A stretch of DNA of 6,687 nt, taken from Bacteroidales bacterium (GTDB lineage Bacteria; Bacteroidota; Bacteroidia; Bacteroidales; UBA12077). How positions within the stretch are numbered: the stretch's first letter is position 1; each line of letters starts with the position of its first letter. The stretch spans positions 1 through 6,687 of the forward strand of contig DAOVYZ010000198.1 of assembly GCA_030635365.1 (NCBI GenBank). The letters are read 5' to 3'. The notes beneath the pieces were generated by a model that saw only the letters and a program-made list of their open reading frames with translations, was not told the DNA's origin and did not search any database. Below are positions 1 through 3,935 of the stretch, piece after piece. The position numbers and the translations under genes were made by a program.

Positions 1-1
1 A

Positions 2-1387
2 GGAAATATCGGGGGGTTTGCTGTAAGTGGCAGAAATCCAACTAAAGCTGGCATTTCAAGTTTAGTTAACCTTTTTCCTGACAATTATTTTATTGGTCAT
101 GAAAGTGGTTTAAATACTACCGGATTATATAATTCATTTTTTGGATATAACGCAGGTTTGGCAAATACTACCGGTAGTAGAAATATTTTTATAGGTTATG
201 AAAGTGGATATTCTAATACATATGGTAGCGACAATTTAATTTTAGGTAATCGTGCAGGGTATTCAAATTTATTAGGAATAAATAATGTTTTTATGGGAAA
301 TGAAGCCGGTTATTCAAATACCGGTGGTAGTGCAAATATGTTCTTTGGTTATCAGTCCGGGTATGAAAATACAACCGGAGATCATAATACGTTTATAGGA
401 TACCAAAGTGGCCACTTAAACGAGGAAGGTTTTTATAATGTTTACATAGGTTACCAATCTGGTTATACAAGTGGTATAGATGGAATATATAAAAATTACA
501 GGAACGTATTTATCGGCCCTTTTGCAGGATATAGTAGTTCCGGTGTTGGAGAAAGTGTTTATATAGGGTATGATGCCGGCAGGTACAATGTAAACGGGGC
601 AAGAAATACTTTTGTAGGTGGAAATTCCGGTGAAAATAATACGGTAGGGTATGATAACTCTTTTTACGGTAATGCTTCCGGTGAGTTTTCAAAGGGAGTT
701 GCTAATACATATATAGGAAGTGCAGCGGGTTGGAGCGACACAGCTAGTTACAGGTGTACTTATGTAGGAGTTAGAGCCGGGCAGGCTATGGTGGCACAGA
801 GCTTTAGAAATACATTTGTTGGGGGTTGGGCAGGACAAAATAAAACTGCAGGTAATCAAAATACATTAATAGGCTTTGGTGCCGGGCAGGATTCAGGAAT
901 AGGTTTTGGAAATGTTTTTTTGGGTTATATGGCAGGAAAAAATGAACAAGGATCGAATAAATTATATATCGATAATTGGGAAACATCAACACCGCTCATT
1001 TACGGGAATTTTTCAAATGATTCCATTATAATTAATGGAGATTTTCATGTTGAAGGAAATGTTACAGCGACCGGGACTATTGTTCCGGATTATGTTTTTG
1101 AGAATGATTATTATTTGGAATCTATTGAAGAACATGCATATTATATGTGGAATAAAAAGCATTTGCCCGCATTAAAGAGTGCAAAAGAAATTGAGCAGGC
1201 AGGCAGAATAAATATGAATGAGCGTAGAGAACAAATGTTAGAAGAATTAGAAAAGGCGCATATTTATATTGAACAGTTACATGAAAGAATAAAAGTTTTG
1301 GAAACTGAAAAAAGCAAATTCATTGATTTAAAAAACAAATTTGAAGATATGGAAAAGATGTTTAATCAGCTTTTAGAAAAAGAATAG
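2..1387 (+). CDS. Fibre-like repeat protein A, 5'-truncated by the window edge
   Basis: The reading frame is open from base 2 to the TAG at 1385-1387, giving 461 visible residues with no start inside the window. A TTG at 158 is only an internal codon, because residues before it continue the same protein: an IGGFAVSGRNPTK copy at 8-46, shared with both downstream genes, then the first shaft repeats. Visible order: the NPTK repeat (residues 3-15), about 17 shaft repeats of N-x-F-I-G-x-x-A/S-G type (about 28-319), a linker containing KLYID and PLIYG (about 320-360), then PDYVFENDYYLESIEE leading into HLPALKSAKE and a coiled coil (about 362-461). From family knowledge, such proteins in Bacteroidota are secreted and annotated as tail-fibre-domain or collagen-like proteins. 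I infer an exported, probably trimeric fibre. The missing N-terminus probably resembles that of genes B and C. Unlike them, it has no S74 chaperone domain. Ligand and function are unknown. Confidence 0.88.
   Translation, partial: GNIGGFAVSGRNPTKAGISSLVNLFPDNYFIGHESGLNTTGLYNSFFGYNAGLANTTGSRNIFIGYESGYSNTYGSDNLILGNRAGYSNLLGINNVFMGNEAGYSNTGGSANMFFGYQSGYENTTGDHNTFIGYQSGHLNEEGFYNVYIGYQSGYTSGIDGIYKNYRNVFIGPFAGYSSSGVGESVYIGYDAGRYNVNGARNTFVGGNSGENNTVGYDNSFYGNASGEFSKGVANTYIGSAAGWSDTASYRCTYVGVRAGQAMVAQSFRNTFVGGWAGQNKTAGNQNTLIGFGAGQDSGIGFGNVFLGYMAGKNEQGSNKLYIDNWETSTPLIYGNFSNDSIIINGDFHVEGNVTATGTIVPDYVFENDYYLESIEEHAYYMWNKKHLPALKSAKEIEQAGRINMNERREQMLEELEKAHIYIEQLHERIKVLETEKSKFIDLKNKFEDMEKMFNQLLEKE
83..958 (+). 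repeat. Shaft of about 17 degenerate 17-residue (51-nt) repeats in gene A
   Basis: The protein repeats a unit such as NIFIGYESGYSNTYGSD. An Asn opens each unit, a hydrophobic pair precedes a near-invariant Gly, an A/S-G pair follows three residues later, and a polar turn closes it. Most units are 16-18 residues; one is stretched to about 22 by a YKNYR-containing insertion near 480-505. The DNA copies have diverged strongly, so this is a protein-level repeat rather than an identical tandem DNA repeat. The regular hydrophobic and glycine spacing suggests a beta-roll or beta-prism shaft related to YadA-head-like repeats; that fold is inference. Confidence 0.85.
1085..1384 (+). other. C-terminal YVFE...HLP...SAKE module with coiled coil (gene A)
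   Basis: After the linker the protein reads PDYVFENDYYLESIEE, then a segment ending in HLPALKSAKEIEQAG, then about 60 residues rich in E, K, L, I and M with heptad character. From recall, this pattern (YVF...Y.L..L.E.E..I....HLP..PSA.E) is a frequent C-terminal module of secreted Bacteroidota repeat proteins and takes the place of the S74 domain. The coiled coil may drive trimerisation or cap the fibre. No catalytic serine-lysine pair is apparent. Confidence 0.65.
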
Positions 1388-1437
1388 AAATATATTAGAG
1401 GTTGCCTACGTAACACTTCCTTAAGAACTAAATTTAT

Positions 1438-1469
1438 GTGGAGCTACAGTTTATTAATTGTGGTTCCAC
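1438..1469 (+). terminator. Probable intrinsic terminator after gene A
   Basis: Arms GTGGAGCTACAGTT (1438-1451) and AATTGTGGTTCCAC (1456-1469) form an uninterrupted 14-bp RNA stem around a UAUU tetraloop, followed by UUUAUUUG. Three of the pairs are G-U wobbles that form only in the + strand RNA, which fits termination of a + strand transcript. It starts 50 bp after the gene A stop. The broken U-tract makes efficiency uncertain. Confidence 0.6.
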
Positions 1470-1646
1470 TTTATTTGCGGCATTCAGAATATTTTTATAT
1501 TCGGATATTGACGTTTATCAAATTTTTTTGAATATCCCAAAATAATATGCGAAATTGTGATTTCATTGATTTATAAAATCATATAGTAGTTTTTATTATA
1601 TGTTAAATCTTAAATAGTGTTTCTAAGAAAACACCTGTTTTTGTAA

Positions 1647-1770
1647 AGTGGCGTATAAAAAACGTCAAGAATAAGGCTTGCGAAATCTTGAAAATCAAGG
1701 AGTTTGCTTTTGTAAATGACTGTTTTCGAGATGAGCATAACGCAATTATTGGCGTTTTCTTATAGCCACT
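1647..1770. repeat. Imperfect 20-bp inverted repeats bounding a 124-bp segment upstream of gene B
   Basis: The left arm AGTGGCGTATAAAAAACGTC (1647-1666) is the reverse complement of the right arm GGCGTTTTCTTATAGCCACT (1751-1770) except for one mismatch and two single-base gaps. A further left-side copy, TAAGAAAACACC (1624-1635), also matches the complement of the right arm. The 84 bp between the arms hold a CTTG-AAAAT-CAAG mini-hairpin and no ORF. A small hairpin, AACGC with GCGTT (1739-1756), overlaps the right arm. The segment ends 25 bp before the gene B start. It could be a MITE-like or REP-like dispersed element, a 5' leader structure, or the remains of an invertible segment. I saw no clear target-site duplication. 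Only the inverted repeat itself is observed. Confidence 0.5.
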
Positions 1771-1795
1771 AAATATTAATATAAAAGATAAAATT

Positions 1796-3790
1796 ATGTT
1801 AAGAAAAATTACTATTGCGGCTTTTTTTATATTTATGGGTATTATTGCCCTGCCGCAAACACCCGAAAGTTTTAACTATCAGGCTGCTTTAAAAAATTCG
1901 GATGGAGAAATGCTTGCTGGTCAAAATGTAAGTGTAAGAATAAGTATTCTACAAGGAAGTGGGACAGGTTCTTCGGTTTACTCTGAAACACATTCTGCAC
2001 AAACCAACGATAATGGTATAATAAATTTAAAAATAGGAGAAGGTGATAATCCTACAACAGATTTTTCTGCAATAGATTGGGGGTCCGCAAACTATTACTT
2101 AAAAATTGAGATGGATGAAACAGGAGGTACCAGTTATACATCACTGGGGGCATCACAATTATTATCTGTTCCTTATGCATTATATTCAAAAGCGGCAACA
2201 AATTTAGGAGATGATAAGGTATATACAACAGCATCCGATACTTTATTTGTTGTAAAAGACCATGATGGTAATGTTGTATTTGCAGTATTTCCTGATGGGG
2301 CAAAAGTATATGTAAACGAAACAGCAAAAGGCAGGATAGGCGGATTTGCAGTTAGTGGCAGAAATCCTACAAAAGCAGAAGAAGTGGATATTTTTACTGT
2401 AACAGCTGATAGTACCAGAATATTTGTGAATGAAACAACCAAGGGTAGTATTGGAGGATTTGCAGTAAGTGGCCGAAATCCAACGAAAGGAACGGCAGAG
2501 CCAATGTTTTTTACAACTTCAGATAGTACCAGGATTTTTACGCAAGATACTATTGGCGGGTTTGGTGTAATGGATTATAGCAATGGAGAAACATCAAGTT
2601 ATCTTAGATTAACACCTTTGAATTATTTTATTGGACATAACAGTGGACTTAAAGTTGAGCTTGATCCTTTAAATCCCGGGATGGGGAAATACAATACCTT
2701 TTTTGGATATGAAACCGGTAAAAATACAGTATCAGGATTTAAGAATATATTTATGGGATTTAATGCAGGTTATAGTAATATCTCAGGTGGATGGAATATA
2801 TTTATTGGTAACAATGCCGGTGTAAATTCTCAAGATGGCTTATCAAATATATTTATTGGTGATGAGGCAGGTTATAATTTCTCAAATGGTGTTCAGAATG
2901 TATTTATAGGAAATAATGCAGGTTATTCATCAGGCCCTAATATTTTCAATAATTTATTTGTAGGTAATAGTGCAGGGAGAGATAATGTTGCAGGTAATTA
3001 TAATACCTATGTAGGAATTAGTGCAGGTTATAATACTTTAGGAAGTAAAAATACATTCGTGGGAAATAGTAGTGGGTTTGGTAATACGGGAGAAGAGAAT
3101 ACCTTTCTTGGTTCCCAAAGTGGAATTTATACAGGATCGGGCGTAGATAATGTTTGTTTAGGATATAGAGCCGGATACAGGTCATCCGGTTCGGGAAATG
3201 TTTTTGTTGGCCATAAAGCAAACTATACATTTAGTAATAACAGCTATTATAACTGTATTGCAATAGGCGATAGTGTTGTTGTTACCGGTAATAATCAAAT
3301 ACTAATTGGAAATGATAATGCGGCTTCATTTTATGCTCAGGGGATTTATTCATCCGTGACTGGAAGTGCTGCTAATTTGTATATCTATGCAAGTGGAAGA
3401 ATTGTAAGAAGTACTTCATCGAAGAGATACAAAAAAGATATAGCACCTTTAGAGATTAGTTCATCCGCAATTTATAAGTTAAAGCCAGTTTCATTTTCCA
3501 GTAAAAGTGAGGGGACAAGGCACTTTGGATTAATTGCAGAAGAGGTTAATACATTAATTCCAGAGTTAGTTGATTTCGCAAGAGAAAAAGATGTTATTCC
3601 TGGTAGTAATTCTGATAAACTAATACCCGATGGTGTTCAATATTCCTTGATTTCTGTTTTGTTGTTGAAGGAGGTTCAAAAGCATGAGTCAACTATAAAT
3701 AAACAAAATGAAGATATTGAATTGCTTAAGAAAGAGAACCAGGAATTAAAGGAAAGATTAAAGAGATTGGAAGAACTAATTCTTAAGTAG
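1796..3790 (+). CDS. Secreted fibre-like protein B: 17-residue repeat shaft with S74 chaperone domain
   Basis: Complete, 664 residues. ATG at 1796 is followed at once by a signal peptide (MLRKITIAAFFIFMGIIALP), with Q21 the likely first mature residue. Order: N-terminal domain QTPESFNYQ...LLSVPYALYSK (21-133); a VYTTASDTLFVVKDHDGNVV linker; IGGFAVSGRNPTK copies at 181-193 and 219-231, with a decayed third (IGGFGVMDY) at 253; about 11 shaft repeats of NIFIGNNAG type (299-480); an NCIAIGDSVVV...ILIG transition; an S74-type intramolecular chaperone domain from S541; and a C-terminal coiled coil (about 625-664). In phage tail spikes the S74 domain drives trimer folding and then cuts itself off through a Ser-Lys dyad; S541 and K546 have the right spacing. 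I infer an exported trimeric fibre or adhesin. The mature N-terminus begins with Q, so it is not a lipoprotein, and no T9SS C-terminal domain is recognisable. Ligand unknown. Confidence 0.92.
   Translation: MLRKITIAAFFIFMGIIALPQTPESFNYQAALKNSDGEMLAGQNVSVRISILQGSGTGSSVYSETHSAQTNDNGIINLKIGEGDNPTTDFSAIDWGSANYYLKIEMDETGGTSYTSLGASQLLSVPYALYSKAATNLGDDKVYTTASDTLFVVKDHDGNVVFAVFPDGAKVYVNETAKGRIGGFAVSGRNPTKAEEVDIFTVTADSTRIFVNETTKGSIGGFAVSGRNPTKGTAEPMFFTTSDSTRIFTQDTIGGFGVMDYSNGETSSYLRLTPLNYFIGHNSGLKVELDPLNPGMGKYNTFFGYETGKNTVSGFKNIFMGFNAGYSNISGGWNIFIGNNAGVNSQDGLSNIFIGDEAGYNFSNGVQNVFIGNNAGYSSGPNIFNNLFVGNSAGRDNVAGNYNTYVGISAGYNTLGSKNTFVGNSSGFGNTGEENTFLGSQSGIYTGSGVDNVCLGYRAGYRSSGSGNVFVGHKANYTFSNNSYYNCIAIGDSVVVTGNNQILIGNDNAASFYAQGIYSSVTGSAANLYIYASGRIVRSTSSKRYKKDIAPLEISSSAIYKLKPVSFSSKSEGTRHFGLIAEEVNTLIPELVDFAREKDVIPGSNSDKLIPDGVQYSLISVLLLKEVQKHESTINKQNEDIELLKKENQELKERLKRLEELILK
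1856..2395 (+). repeat. 540-nt direct repeat, copy 1 (mature N-terminal domain of gene B)
   Basis: This stretch aligns without a gap to 3993-4532 in gene C (constant offset 2137). By hand I count about 24 mismatches, so roughly 95-96% identity. Identity starts exactly at the codon for Q21, the predicted mature N-terminus, and ends after GTGGATATTTTT; the signal-peptide codons upstream are unrelated. It encodes the N-terminal domain, the DTLFVV linker and the first IGGFAVSGRNPTK copy. It is the longest homology in the window and a plausible substrate for recombination or gene conversion. Confidence 0.9.
2690..3235 (+). repeat. Shaft of about 11 degenerate 17-residue repeats in gene B
   Basis: Units such as NIFIGNNAGVNSQDGLS, NVFIGNNAG and NTFVGNSSG follow the same pattern as gene A: Asn, hydrophobic residues, Gly, two variable residues, A/S-G, then a polar turn. 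The array opens with YNTFFGYETG (residue 299) and ends at NVFVGHKANY (about 468-477). The short lead-in YFIGHNSGL matches YFIGHESGL before the gene A array, so the two shafts share their entry sequence as well as the repeat. Confidence 0.85.
3416..3787 (+). other. S74-type intramolecular chaperone domain and coiled coil of gene B
   Basis: The domain opens with SSKRYKKDI (S541 onward). It continues with a KPVSFSS segment and the HFGLIAEEVN motif, which corresponds to the conserved F-I-A-Q/E-E-V of the family. It closes with GVQYSLISVLLLKEV leading into a heptad-rich coil ending at residue 664. Established family knowledge (endosialidase-type C-terminal chaperone, peptidase family S74): a conserved Ser, with a Lys five residues later, performs self-cleavage after trimer assembly. 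S541 and K546 fit; the residue after the Ser is Ser rather than the more common Asp. Whether cleavage occurs cannot be read from sequence. Confidence 0.8.
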
Positions 3791-3802
3791 AATTAAAAGT
3801 GC

Positions 3803-3822
3803 TCAAATTTTTTATAATTTGA
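3803..3822 (+). terminator. Weak AT-rich hairpin between genes B and C
   Basis: TCAAATT (3803-3809) pairs with AATTTGA (3816-3822) around a 6-nt TTTTAT loop, 12 bp after the gene B stop. An outer AAAAG (3795-3799) can pair with CTTTT (3831-3835), and the last arm lies in a T-rich run. The stem is almost all A-T, so it is a poor terminator candidate and B may read through into C across the 145-bp gap. Confidence 0.3.
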
Positions 3823-3935
3823 ATGTTTTGCTTTTTATCGATTATAATTAACCTTTTCAATTGGTATAGTATATGGATTTGTATAACTTGTACATTTAGT
3901 GTTGAACATTAAATAGTAACTTAAATATAATAGTC

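Larger units (their letters stand above)
1388..1795. other. Intergenic region A-B (408 bp), structured, no gene
   Basis: No credible coding frame lies here. From left to right it holds a strong hairpin with a U-rich tail (1438-1469); a small perfect hairpin GAATAT-TTTT-ATATTC (1487-1502); a 7-bp inverted repeat GGATATT (1503-1509) with AATATCC (1531-1537); a hairpin AAAAC-ACCT-GTTTT (1627-1640); and a segment bounded by imperfect 20-bp inverted repeats (1647-1770). The last 25 bp before gene B are almost purely A and T with no Shine-Dalgarno sequence, as is usual in Bacteroidota. I found no exact match to the Bacteroidota -7 consensus TAnnTTTG. Confidence 0.7.

Noticed and set aside
83..958. 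Regular 51-nt periodicity resembling a CRISPR array
   Set aside because: The units are degenerate at DNA level, lie in one open frame and reflect a protein repeat; there are no identical repeats with unique spacers.
510..992. Reverse-strand ORFs inside gene A
   Set aside because: They lie opposite the repeat-coding frame, encode low-complexity Y/H/F/L-rich peptides and match no family; they mirror the repeat coding strand.
158..1387. Gene A starting at the TTG at 158
   Set aside because: The same frame is open back to base 2 and encodes a conserved NPTK repeat and the first shaft repeat, so 158 is internal.
1436..1531. 31-codon ORF starting MWSYSLLIVV after gene A
   Set aside because: It overlaps the terminator hairpin, has no family resemblance and is short enough to be chance in AT-rich DNA.
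1731..1772. 13-codon ORF MSITQLLAFSYSH before gene B
   Set aside because: Very short and built largely from the right inverted-repeat arm; no support for translation.
1850..1870. LPQTPE in gene B resembling a sortase LPXTG signal
   Set aside because: It sits at the N-terminal signal-peptide junction, lacks the final G and a C-terminal hydrophobic tail, and the organism looks Gram-negative.
3871..3900. Bacteroidota promoter before gene C (TACATTTA at 3891-3898, TTTG at 3878-3881)
   Set aside because: The -7 box misses one base of TAnnTTTG and the TTTG is only about 9 bp away, too close for a -33 box.
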